64,000 nucleotides of DNA from Blattamonas nauphoetae (lineage: Eukaryota > Preaxostyla > Oxymonadida), in the NCBI GenBank assembly GCA_033064195.1, contig JARBJD010000031.1, forward strand, positions 62,001-126,000, in the 5' to 3' direction. Shown in pieces: positions 1 through 11,196 of the stretch (position 1 is its first letter; the number at the start of each line of letters is the position of its first letter). The notes below the pieces were generated by a model. It saw only the letters and a list, made by a program, of their open reading frames with translations. It was not told where the DNA came from and ran no database searches. Position numbers and translations under genes: made by a program.

Positions 1-530
1 ATATTCACGATAAAAATACTTTTTATTTGGTTTAAAACGGATATCTGGTTGTGGAGATTTGAACTGAAAAAGTTTGAAAAATGTATGTATTCCTGCTGTT
101 TAACGTATTTTGAGGTTTTCTCCGATTCCCCGCGGAATTGAATTCTCAATTTTTTTCTTATTTGGACTAATATGGTTTTTTTGGACCCCAGGTTCCGGGT
201 TGGTGACACGGACCGGGTAAATGACATATCTATTAGATGAAATTAATCCCAGAATCGTTTTTTTGGTGAAAAGAACATTTTGAACAAAATTTGGAGATAA
301 AAGTCTGGGTATCCGGAAACATATGAACAAACCCATATTTTTCTCGACAACAAATTCTTCGAAAAAAAGGTCTTTCATTTTTTGTGCAGTTTTTGTCGAG
401 ATCTTTACGATCGCAATGAACTTTATTTGGTGCAAAACGGATTGTAGGTAGTAGAGAAACGAGCGGTTCAAGTTGAGAAAAATGTGTGTATTACTGGCTT
501 TCACAGTATTTTGAGGTTTTCTCTTGATAC
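1..530. repeat. Diverged direct repeats in AT-rich non-coding DNA
   Basis: Two roughly 100-bp stretches, at about 20-125 and 420-522, align with each other. Both contain an ATTTGG..AAAACGGAT start and both end in the shared string TATTTTGAGGTTTTCTC. Weaker relatives appear near 3150-3210 (TCTGGTTGTGGAGAT), and the interval 240-320 resembles 2390-2480 (ACAAAAT, TGGGTAT, CGGAAA blocks). I see no convincing coding frame. The likely explanation is remnants of an old interspersed repeat family; family and ends are not determinable here. Confidence 0.5.
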
Positions 531-842
531 AAGCATTTTGGTGCGGAACCAGTTTTAATTTTGCTTAGTTTGACCAAGATAGATTTTATAAGCCCCTTTA
601 CCCGGATCAATAAAAATATTTGGATTAATCGCATTTCTATAAAGCTGTTTGTGCTTTTCTTCAGGCCGCAACTCCATTTCTCGTAACAGCGGCTTTCAAG
701 ATGGGTGGAATAGAAATATATGCAATCGGACCGTATCAGCTGTAATAAGCTTTTTGGTGGATCTGGAGAAGAAAGAAAGGATCCCTGAAATCAAACCTCT
801 CTAATTGTCAGAATTGATGATTTGCTCTGAAGGACTTATCTT
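531..842. other. Gene-free stretch
   Basis: AT-rich DNA with no recognisable gene, tRNA-like fold or repeat seen by eye. Confidence 0.4.
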
Positions 843-1526
843 TCAAATTAGGAAAGACAATGGAATCAAACAGCGTGTTGATAGAAACATCGATGGCTTT
901 CCCTTCGAGTCAAGAGATGGAAGATCGTGGGCATAAGCAGGTCTGAAGCTTTCCTCACTCGACACAAAAATCTGAACGTGGTTGAATGGAGTCATCATCT
1001 TTATACGAACTGTCACTCTCCCTTCTCTCGTCGGATCGGAATCGTTTCTTCTTGGAAATCGGAGCCCGCTTTCAGAACAGGCATCAAGATCGATAATGTC
1101 ATACGCAGCATTGAGGCGAGGGTGTTTACGAGTTTTTCGTGGAGAAAGACGGCGTTTGCCTGTGCTTCTTCTTCGTTCTGCTTCCTCAAAACACTTCAGA
1201 TTCAATTTCTCGTTCGACACTCCAGTGCATCATGACTCTGACCATTTAAAATGATCATTTCTGACCATTTCTCCAAACTGTTCAGCCATCTGATTGTTTT
1301 TTCATCCATTTTGTTGGTTATGACTTTGATCTTTGAAAGGACTTCCGCGCCTCATCTTCTCTATGGGAGGTATGAGTCGTGGGTAGTGAAGAGGTGGAGG
1401 ATTCTGAGGAACGATCATAGGGTCAGTGGCAACTGGAATCTGTGTCGATCGAGTGACATTGATTTGTTGCTGTGTCTCTTCACTGTTTTGTTGATCCGAC
1501 AAAATGAAATCCTTCAACGGATCCAA
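843..1526 (-). pseudogene. Unrecognised coding remnant, two short frames
   Basis: Two neighbouring minus-strand open frames (1526-1302, about 74 residues, Gln/Pro-rich; 1220-843, about 125 residues, with an Arg/Lys-rich patch followed by IIDLDAC and a VTVRIKMMTPF segment) have protein-like composition. They could be exons of one gene, but I found no convincing splice pair and no family match. The second frame lacks an ATG near its start. The location inside a mobile-element-rich, decayed region argues for a remnant. No function is proposed. Confidence 0.2.
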
Positions 1527-2852
1527 TTACAGAGTCCTCCGATATCATATGACAAATATGGGAGGTTAAACAGTGTCCACGTGAATGATTCAGCGCAAAA
1601 AGCGGATTTGAGATCTGATCGTGATCAGGGATCAAAATAGATTTCAGATTTCCCCGAATCAGTCGTGAATTGATTTCATTGTCACATCTTTCGGTTGTTT
1701 TCAAAAATCACAAAAAATTGCATGTTTTTGTCTCAGGAATCAATGGTAGCACTGAATCGAACATGTCAAATTCACCAAAGAAAAGGTGAAGACCTCCTCG
1801 AATGATCTTCTTCAATGGCAATCTGATTCCATTCTCTGAAATTCCACTTCACTTCTCAACCACGGTTAGGAAGACCAGGACGTATTGTTGAGATTGACGA
1901 GGTTATTTGGAGAAAGAGGAAATCTAAAAATGAAGACAGAAACAACAGATATGGATCATTTGCGGCATTGAAAGGACTGTGGATGGGGTGAAAGGGAACA
2001 CTTTCGCCACAATTGTTCCCAATCGCTCGCGGAAGACTCAAAGTCCCATCATCCTTAACAAAATTCGACAAGGGACAACAACTCTACCTTGAAGACTCCT
2101 TTGTCGACGATAATTCGAACCGAGAATTTTGACAGTAAAGGGAACCCACGCAATGATCATGATTGTTCTTCATGCCCTCATCAAGACAGAGATTCTGAAG
2201 CTCAGATTCTCTGTAACAAAGCACAAAACATTTTGGAGTCCAATCAAACCATTTTGGTCCAACAAAACAATTAAACAATTTTGAATTTAACCCCCATGTG
2301 ATCCCGAAAAAGCCTCATAATACCTCGTGTTGACCGCTTTTTTCATGTGTTCTTGTCGAATCTTCACAATTCGTGAACAGATTTTGATGAAATTAACAAC
2401 AGAAACTTTCTTGGAGAATCTGATTTTCTGAAACAAAATGTGAGAAAACAATGTTGGGTATTCGGAAAGATGTAAAAAAAGTTATTTTTCGCTTGGAAAA
2501 ATGTCATGAGCAGAATACTGTATTGTTTTGAGTGTTTTTAATCGTAATATGTTCGAAACACTGCTTTTTCTTCAGTCTCAGACAGATGTCTGGGAATGGA
2601 AAAATGATCGTAAAAAGGGTGGACAATGTGTGGTGAGCAATAGGATGAAGTTTTTAAGGACCTCTCGAGATCGTGTGGGAGTTTAAAATTTTTTTTTAGT
2701 TTGTTCTAAGTTTGACCAATTCCTTCGTCTATTTGAAACTTCCGTGATCTGACGCAAATTTTAAAACCTCCTGTCACTGACAGTCAGAACTTTTTGATGA
2801 AAAGTGATAGGTCACCCGCTTTAATTCATTACCTGCACAAAAATGGAATTCA
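1527..2852. other. Gene-free, repeat-derived stretch
   Basis: Only short open frames are present, on both strands, and none resembles a known family. Parts near 2330-2530 are diverged copies of sequence at 230-330. Nothing else could be supported. Confidence 0.35.
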
Positions 2853-3661
2853 GTCCCTTCAAAAAGCAGGATGAATACGAAACCCGGGTCAGTACCACTT
2901 TCAGACATCATTTGTCACCCATATTCCATATTTCACCAAACACATAATTTTATGGGTCTCACTTTTTTCGTGGGAGTTCATCTCGACCTAATCAATCACT
3001 TGAGATAGAAATCGAACCTCCAAAATAGGATCTCTGGTTTGAGGAGCCTATTTAAGTGCCTTTTTTTTGACTCTATCACTGATAACGAATGCCCTAAGCT
3101 GAAATGTTTAGGACCCATATTTTTTCAGAAAAAATTAGTATCCCATCAAACATCCATTTTGGTGAAAACTTCATGTCCGAACTATGTCTGGTTGTGGAGA
3201 TATGATCACAACAAGTTTTCCGGTTCCTAAGCTTATTATACAGGGAAATCAGTTTTTCATTCTGAATTTTCACCCAGATCCCCCCCTGTTTTTTTATTTT
3301 TCAAAAAATTGTCATTTCGAGAGATAAACATCCCAAACAACCAGAAATGAAACGAGAAAGAAAAATCTTGAACAGGTGTGGAGAAATGTGGTCGCGAAGT
3401 TTTGATGCCCTAAGCTTAAATGTCAAGGACTCATATTTTTAGGGACAAAAAAAGACTCTTCAATAGGCTCCTCAAACCAGAGATCCTATTTTGGAGGTTC
3501 GATTTCTATCTCAAGTGATTGATTAGGTCGAGATGAACTCCCACGAAAAAAGTGAGACCCATAAAATTCGGAGTTCGGTGAAATATGGAATATGGGTGAC
3601 AAATGATGTCTGAAAGTGGTAATGACCCGGGTTTCGTATTAATCCTGCTTTTTGAAGGGAC
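2853..3661. repeat. Foldback (inverted-repeat) element, about 0.8 kb
   Basis: Arms at 2853-3051 and 3462-3661 are near-perfect reverse complements, each about 200 bp, beginning GTCCCTTCAAAAAGCAGG and ending at the AATAGGCTCCTC block. They enclose a loop of about 410 bp. A short mismatch cluster lies near 2935-2950. The loop contains two further related stretches in direct orientation (about 3090-3125 and 3408-3441, both with CCCTAAGCT and CATATTTTT). No open frame of note and no obvious target duplication was found at the outer ends. It looks like a non-autonomous MITE or foldback transposon; superfamily unknown. Confidence 0.75.
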
Positions 3662-4350
3662 AGTATTTTCACGATGGAACACATGTGGTTGAACTTAGAA
3701 AATAAAAACATGTTTGACTTTTTCTCCCAATACTTGCCCGGAAAACCTCGAACAAACGTCACCAAAATTATGGCAATATCTGTTGAAGGCCCGTATCTTC
3801 TGAACTAGTTGACCAATCTTCACCATTTTTTTTGAAATAAACCAGAACTCAGATGAACTTTCAGACAAAAATGAGTAAAAAAATACATGGTTTCGGAGTT
3901 TTTGAAAAAAAAACACGTGAACCACTGAAATAATTCACTGCCCAATGGACTCAGAAATCTGATAAAAGGTCCAAAACGTGAATCACCTCAAAAACTGTTC
4001 TGGGACTGCTTTTGGTGAAGATTGGTCGACTCGCCGAAAGAATAGCGAATTTGCGCGTGTTTTTGGATTTGGCTGTGTTCCCGTATCGCGCGAGAGTTTG
4101 CACAGTCACGCTTCATTCTCTCTGCATGTCCAAGTTGCAGAAACTTAAAGCCAATCAAATCTGAAGTTAGGGGGAACCTGTCAACCGTTTGTTTCAGGAC
4201 GCCGCCGAAGAGTATTGTAGCTCACTCCTCCTGTTGTGTTTCAATGTTTTCATTGAATGACTTGAGATTTTTAATTCGCTTCTCTCTTAACGTCTTTTGA
4301 TACGATTTTGCTGTCTGTATCTGCCTTAGCGCTGACGAACAATCAAGAGA
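3662..4350. other. Gene-free stretch
   Basis: No recognisable coding region. A weak relation to other AT-rich repeats of the left 4 kb is possible. The part nearest 4350 may be the decayed 3' end of the hAT transposase remnant, but I cannot recognise its C-terminal dimerisation region. Confidence 0.3.
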
Positions 4351-5533
4351 TCAACCCTGCATTTCGAGAGAACTGAGGGAGAGTGTTTGAAGATTTGAAT
4401 CGAGAAGATACCTATCATCCACGAAACTCCACGACATCCCATTCCTCAATTCATTCCCTCTGTCGTCATCACAAAATTGAGGTTCGTCAAGGAGGAGGAT
4501 GATCGATCTGAATTCATTGAGAAGAAGCGAGACCCATTTGGAGAGACTTTGCCAACATGTGACGACAACATCCGCCAGAGCGTGATGTTGTCCTGGCTCG
4601 TTCTTCCATATTTCTGCAAATCTAGCTTTTCTTTTTGAGTGATATGAAATGTAGTTGAAAGGTTGACGGATTTGTTTCACTGTTTCACCAAATATACCCT
4701 TCGAATTGTGAACATGAACAACGAACAGGAGGGCAAGACTGAGAGAAGCACAATGTGTTGTGATAAGGGCAAGAATACGTCTCCTGAGTTGTGATGCAAC
4801 TCTGTTGTGAGCCCCCATCATGGAATTTGCACCGTCTGACGCAAATCCCACCATTTTCTGACATTGCAAATCATAAACGTCCCAAAATAGTGAGAACAGT
4901 CAGTTGACTCCGATGCGTTTCATCTGTTGTCCCATCGACAATAAGCGAGGAGCATGTGGTTAAACGAGGTTGTTCAAGAGCATCATCATTGAGAATGTCT
5001 CCAATGGATCGAGTCAATCGTAGTTGCACATCTCTTGACTTGACTTGTAATTCAGTTTGTCAAAACTCCGAGGATGTGTTATTCCAGAGCGAGATCAAAG
5101 ATGGTAGTATGGAGAGTGCAATTTCCTCTTTCATTAGCCAATGGTGTTGCTGGATTCGATCTGCCAGTGTTTTATCGATACTTTTGCCGACTGCTTCCAT
5201 CATCTTGCCAATTCGATTGTCTTTTTGTATGACCCATCGTCGCAGCGATGAATAGTGACATTGAGTCTTGACGTGTTGTGAAAGGATCGGTTTGGAATCA
5301 ACACGGACCAGGGGACGGATGAGATGGTCCATGTGTCCTTCTCTTTTTGGAATCCACTCATTGCATACCTTACAAAGAAGGCCCCTCCCTCCAACATTTT
5401 CCCGGACAGATTTACCTGCCTCATTTGGCGTTAGATTGTGTTCGGTAAACATTTCATCAAGAACATCGTTGTTTGGAATTTGTTCCTTCTTCTGAAGAAT
5501 GGAAGGTGTTGGAGTGACTGAACTGCTAGGCAA
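4351..5533 (-). pseudogene. Decayed hAT-superfamily transposase
   Basis: A minus-strand transposase remnant in at least three frames. The N-terminal part (5533-5060) has a BED-like zinc-finger pattern, with CKVC followed by paired His residues (HMDHL). The middle part (about 4955-4870) reads IVDGTTDETHRSQLTV, matching the first catalytic Asp region of the hAT RNase H-like fold. The third part (4869-4351) begins GFASDGANSMMG, matching the second Asp region seen in DUF4371/hAT proteins. Frame changes separate the three parts, and the C-terminal dimerisation region is not recognisable, so it cannot be functional as it stands. It is a different object from the intact-ended hAT element at 9996-12901; whether their families match cannot be told without terminal repeats for this one. 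Confidence 0.75.
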
Positions 5534-5699
5534 GGCTTCAAATATATGAGAATATGTGGGTTCCTCCTGGAGTGGAACGGATTATCGGCCCGCTATTCCA
5601 CACATGTCGACATCCAGCAGTTGAAGTTGACCTTCTGGCATAGCAAGACTCCAACGAGTAGCACGAGTTAGCTCCCCAAGAATCTTCGTGGCCGAGATC

Positions 5700-6900
5700 C
5701 GGAGACCTGATTGATCAACAAAGCGACCCACAAACTTTCTCCAAATACAAACGATCGATATCGCCGCCACCAAGCAGTTGTCATCGCCGTGTTACTTCAA
5801 TGGGAAAACGTCAGACTGCCGCTAAAAGGAATTCAGAGGAAAACAGCTCAGATGGAGGATCCTACTGTTGAAGACGTTCAGGATACAGTTTCCGGTGGAG
5901 AGTGAGTAGAGGATGTGCTGGAGATGATTCATGACCTTACAGATTTTGCGTTGAATCCCTGATGTCATCGACGGAGACATTTTTGATGATCGCCTCACCC
6001 AGCTCAATTCGACTCTTCTCAAGATAGAAGATGAGACAAACCATCTTAGAACGATGGGATATGATTCTCTTGCTCGTTCAGACACTAATTCCGAGAAAGG
6101 TCTGTCACTTCAACTTCTAACCCTTCAGGCGGGCGAATTGGCACATGGCGTTAATCGAGCACGATTAACACATCTTCTAAAGGTTAGAGCAAGGCCTCTT
6201 CACGACAAGAGGAACTCTGAATCTCAAAAAAAACAAAAGGCATTCTTCAATGACATTCACGAAGATGCGAAAAAATGGAACGAAGCATTCAGACGTTGCC
6301 AGTTTTTTCTCAAAGGCCCCATTCAGGGGCGCAGTTGGATTCAGGGAGAGACCGGACAAGACAAACGCTCTCATCAGTACACGACCTCAGTCACAATCGA
6401 ATTGAGGTTGGAGATCGAATCAGGGGAAAAACCCCAAAACCGGTCGTTCGACTACACATTCCCCTCAAATCGTCCACAGTCATCGTCAACATTCCAATGG
6501 TCGAAATCCCCCGCCAGTCACAGTTTGAACTGCAGAGCGGGAACTACAGGTGGAGGATCGTAAAGGCACCACCGATCGGCATCATACGGGGGGACTGTGA
6601 TTGGGATAAGGGTCGAGTGGACAAAGGTGGCCCTCCAACGCCTATTGCAAGGAAAAATGATGGATCGGGGCGATGGATTTTGGATTGCAGACGCGTCAAC
6701 CAACACGTGAAGTGTCGGCATTTCAAAATGGACAGGACGAATACTGCATCGCGCAAACTCTTTCAAAACTGCTGGATGGCCACCATCGGTTTGACGCCAG
6801 TATACGTTCACACACTTTTGCACAAAACAGACCAACCATTATTCGCTTTCATAGCGAACGGACATTGTGCACAAAAATTTGGTGAAAATATCTCTTGATA
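5700..6900 (+). mobile_element. Fossil retroelement with reverse-transcriptase fragment (possibly DIRS/Ngaro kin)
   Basis: A broken fossil. The 3' half contains a reverse-transcriptase fragment recognisable by a fingers/palm-like stretch (RWILDCRRVNQ followed by HFKMD). This is a pattern I associate with tyrosine-recombinase (DIRS/Ngaro-type) retroelements rather than LINEs. The 5' half has gag-like composition. No terminal repeats, RNase H or recombinase part could be recognised. It is clearly broken, with several breaks, and only a part of the original element remains. The extent of divergence suggests an old copy. Family assignment is tentative. Confidence 0.55.
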
Positions 6901-8980
6901 GTCTCTCTCCCCCTTGTCCATGTAGATGAGTCGATTGGTCTTGAAATCAAGTCGTTCCGGTGCAAGATTCACACTTTTTACCAAAAGCCATCGACAAGCA
7001 AGATCCTCCATTTGCATTGACTAGAAGAATATGTGTCAGACAGCTCATTTCCAGAGTTTCGAGAATGATCGGGTTGAAGCTTATCCGAAGAGCAACAACA
7101 TTCGGGACGTGAGATCGCTTCTGGGAGAAATAAGTTTCAGCAAGATTGAAGACCATTGCGGGTGGTATTGACAGAATGTCTTCAGGTATTGTCTGTGTTG
7201 GAGGAATGGCCTGAGTATTTCTTGGTTGGAATGGCTTGCTCTTCCCAAGGGAAGTGCGAGGGGAGGAGTAAGATGAAGGATCGGTGAGCGATCTACAAAT
7301 CATCAAGCTCAATGCGGTGACACAGGTTTTTTCATATTTCGCCCGTTCTGATCTCTCTCGAATAGTGTTAGCCTAAATGAAGATAAAATGAAACAATGAA
7401 TTTTCTGGATGAATGAGAGCAGACCGTTTTCAAGTCTCAAAACTAACTCACTTCATCACATCTCCTCATTTTTGAAGAGGAGAAACAGAGTGGTGATCGC
7501 CAAAATTTTCACCCTCAAATTCACATCAGTTTTTTTCATTGTTTCAATTGTACAGATTCAATTGATTTTGGATTATACAATCTGCAAAGTGAGAGTGAAA
7601 TGAAGTGACTGGGATAAAAGGAGAAGAATTCATAGCGAAATGGTTGAACTTAATTCTGATGTCAAAAAGACTGACGCTTTTCCTTCTCGATGAGAACGGC
7701 AGGGTTCGCCACAACTCTGAAGTCAGTGATCGAGCTAGAAATCATCGTTCTCAACTATCAACGCCTATCACCAAAATCTCGAACAGTGAGTTGGATTAAA
7801 CAACTCGATCGGCTGAAGGATGAAGCCGGGAGACATAGTAAAATTGGCCGGTGAAATTTTGAAGATTACTGGTGTTGAAACTGAAAAACGCAAGCCGGAT
7901 TCAATGAACCACGCAGAACTGTTGCAGGAGGTGGCAAGGAGAGCCAGTTTAAGTGTGCAGTCAGGAGCATGGTGTACCTTGTTTTGGGGAACACTCGAGA
8001 AAAGGGTTCAATGATCGAAAAAAAAGATTGTCGAATTGAGATGAAGCCGACAACCCTCATCCAGCGATTTCCAAACGTATTCACCAGTTCAGACTCACTA
8101 TTGGAGATTCTGGATGGTTGGGGTATCCTCTGTTCTCCGTGTTCAAAGCTATACCAGAATCATGTCAAAACCAAGAAATCATGGTAAATTGACACTTTAA
8201 GGAAATGATAATTGATAGTTTTTGTCCTCATTTTTATGTTTTAGATCATTTTTCAAGCATTTTGGAAAAGAATTGAGAGTCAGAAGTGAAGCCTAGGAAA
8301 GACTTCATTGTCGAGGAACTCCAAACAGTACAAGTGGTCAGCACTGTCTATCATCGATCGCTAGTTTATTTTATCAAAAGATCAATCAGAGATCTACCCA
8401 TTTTGATTCTTTTGTCTCAACTTGAGAACACATCATTCGTTCAATTCCGATCTTTTTCTAGTGAAGTGAAATCAGAATTTCCTCAAAATAATGTGATTAC
8501 TGCTGAAGAAGTGGGGATTCAGTCATGTCCTCCAAGTATCAATGTGCCTTGTCTTTCATTGTTGCAAACTGTGTAGGGGAAAACAGAAAAAGTGAGCTTC
8601 AAAGTAGTGGAAAGTTTTGTCTCTATTTTTGCTCACAAAGTTCACCCCTGCCAAAAAAACAGAATCAGCATGAGGAGGAGTAAGTTTAATGAGATTTCGA
8701 ACCACTTTTGAAGTGGGCGAAAATTTGACAAATGTCACTGGGTGGATCACAACTTTTTCCTCATTTCAGCTCTAAACGTCATGAAAAATGAGAAAACGAA
8801 CTTTTGCTCAACTACGAATCCGTCGCTTTCCCAACCAAAAAGTGAAGGAAATAGCCATTTGGCCCCGTGAATCAACAATTCTCACGAACGGCGCAATTCA
8901 CGAATGCGTGATGACCGTCATCTCACATTTGGGAGATTTTTTATGATGTGTCCATCCCCTTTTTCTAAGGTTCGATCATC
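6901..8980. other. Gene-poor stretch between element remnants
   Basis: Several short open frames occur on both strands (for example near 7605-7800 and 7820-8014) with no family resemblance and no consistent exon structure. They are likely decayed mobile DNA. Confidence 0.3.
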
Positions 8981-9995
8981 ATGACCTCTAAATTTGTCAC
9001 TTTAACGAACTCACAACGCAATCATTTGGCAAATGACATCAAACAGTTCGCAATGAACAAACTAGGTGATGAATATCAAAACATTTTCGTGTACATTCTC
9101 ACAAATTGTGAATGGGGGGCAGAAATCAAGAATACAATTTTTTGTAGAGAAAAAGGTTCGTTATATTTGATGTTTATCTGTTCATCTGACAGAGAGAGAG
9201 TGGACGAGGCTTTTGGACTTGTCGAAAGCCTTTTCAGTCATGGATCATCATGATCAAATTGTGTTACTGCAAGCTCTCGTCTCACATTGGACCTCCGCAG
9301 AACTGTCACAGGCTGGATTCCCAGCAGATTCGAATACTCTACATCAACCTAGACGCTTGGCAAAGGAAGGTGTCTATAAAAAAATACATACCAATGTCGC
9401 CGAATTCAAATAAAGTATCAACCCCAGATTTGATCCAACTCTTTCAATGGATCAAACGTAACACGATGGTGTCATGTGAGACACAGGTGGTAAACGGTTC
9501 TCCAACTTTTGAAGAATGTCTCAGCTTGTTCGGCCCCACCACACAACCTCCACGTCTCCTCCCACCAGGCCAATTCAATCCATTCTTTGTCAAGAAATGG
9601 ATTTGGGAAAGAAGAATGACACAAAGGACGAAAGCAAACTTATTCTGGGACTTCGTGAAGGATCTGCCAATGTCTCCAATAAAGATTGGTATGTTCAGAA
9701 AAGCCACGAGGAACATCAGGCGAGCCAAACGGCGCACGGATGTCTGTCCGAGATGCGATCGGCTCCAGTATATCCGAAAAGTAAAACAAGAGATGATGCA
9801 AAGAGGCAAAATCATACCAGATGAACTAATTTTGGAAGAAAAGATTCTTGAGATGCATCGAGAACATGCAAAGGCGCAAAGGGCAGCGATTGATCATGAC
9901 ATTGCAAATTGTGGTATGAATGAGGTTGTTTGCATGTCTGATTTCAAAGAAAATTGGAAGTTCTTTCTAAGAGACACTCAAGGGTCCAAGGAATT
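8981..9995 (+). pseudogene. 5' part of an interrupted DDE-like transposase gene
   Basis: The best-supported segment runs from about 9410 to the target duplication at 9988-9995. It has a treble-clef-like CPRC pair (DVCPRCDRL), a basic, helical stretch and a VVCMSDFKENW segment that could supply the first catalytic Asp of a DDE domain. Upstream, 8981-9410 also looks coding but in other frames, with a possible short intron (about 9152-9192), so the exact 5' structure is uncertain. The gene is split by the hAT element that starts at 9996. It is dead as transcribed here unless the insertion is removed. Superfamily not recognised; it is not a retroviral-type integrase as far as I can see. Confidence 0.55.
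9988..9995. repeat. 8-bp target-site duplication, left copy
   Basis: AAGGAATT immediately precedes the left terminal repeat. The same octamer follows the right terminal repeat at 12902-12909. Eight-bp duplications are characteristic of hAT transposition. Confidence 0.9.
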
Positions 9996-10013
9996 TAGGC
10001 ATGGCTGACCGGC
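9996..10013 (+). repeat. Left terminal inverted repeat of the hAT element
   Basis: TAGGCATGGCTGACCGGC, an exact reverse complement of 12884-12901. Additional ACTGACCGG motifs follow within the next 45 bp. Confidence 0.9.
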
Positions 10014-10506
10014 ACTGACCGGTCAGTTTTCATCGAAAAGAACTGACGGTCACTGACCGGAGAAATTAGGGAACCCACAATCCAGAGTTACCATTTCTCC
10101 GAAGTGGATTCATCGAAAATAGCATTTCGCATCGATAACGTGAGTATTCGTGATCTGTCTTCGGATATGCAACGAATGTATAATTTTCACTTCTATTCAT
10201 CTCTTACGAACTTATTCTTGGATATTTTTACCAGTTAGAAGGACAAAAGGCAAATGTGGGTTGCTCTTTGACATTTTTCGTCTTCAACCACAAGTTAAGT
10301 TAACACTCTTGTTTTCTCACTTCGGCTTTTTTTGAATCACAGAGTTTTGAAGAGGATTGAAACACTTTATGAATGAAGTAAAAACAACACCACTACTCAT
10401 TGCTGTCATCACTTCTTTCCTCCCCACTTCGTGCCCACCAAATCGATGGCAGACTTTAGTGGAGGAGCACACGAATGATGAGTACTCTGACGGGGGAGGG
10501 AGAGCA

Positions 10507-11196
10507 TTAGACTCTTGTTTGATGGGCGATGGATGGACGAGAGGGGTGCAGGACAGGGCGAGGGGCGAGTGGTGTGAAGGGTGTTGGGGACGGCGTGGTC
10601 AGGAGGGGTGGTGCCTTCAGGACGTCGGGTGCTTCTGCGGCAGCGAGGGGAGGAAGGGGGAGAACGAACGGTGAACTGGGAGTGGTCTGCTTTGTGGGTG
10701 GGGTGCGCTTGGCCTGCGGGAGGACCACCGAGAGTGGTCGATCCAGCACGTGCTGCGAGTCCGCTGATGGATTGGGATCGACAGCGAGTTTTGTGAAGTG
10801 CGGGAGGGTGAGGAGTTATGTTGGGGAGGGCTGTGTCCGTCCAGACGACGGTGCTGGAGAAGACTGACGGATCAGAAGAGACGAGCGGGGTTTGGAGGCT
10901 GGCTGTGTTCCAAGAACGGTGATCGTAGTGGGAAGCTTCTGCTCGGCTGGCTGAGAACTCGCCTCGTCCGTGCGGTGCGTAAGGAGGGGAGCAGCCGACG
11001 AGCTCCGAAGCACGTCAGCTGCGTCTGTCCTGTCCAGCTGGGGGTGGCGATCAGTGAGGTTGGGAGTGCTGACAGACTCGCCTGTGCTCTTCAGGAGAGA
11101 GAAGGGGAGCAGCGCGTGGCTGTTGAGGTTCAATCGCTGCAGTCCCAAGGTGTGCTGAGCAGGCTGGGCCGGTGTCTTCTCCAGCACCGCATGTGA
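10507..11196 (-). other. Ser/Pro-rich open stretches downstream of the cyclin frame
   Basis: After the TAA that ends the cyclin frame, the minus strand keeps reading Ser/Pro/Thr-rich in two further open frames (11187-10816 and 10749-10507). These resemble the low-complexity tail of the cyclin and may be additional spliced exons, but I could not find convincing splice pairs. Alternatively they are chance open frames in GC-rich DNA. Confidence 0.3.
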
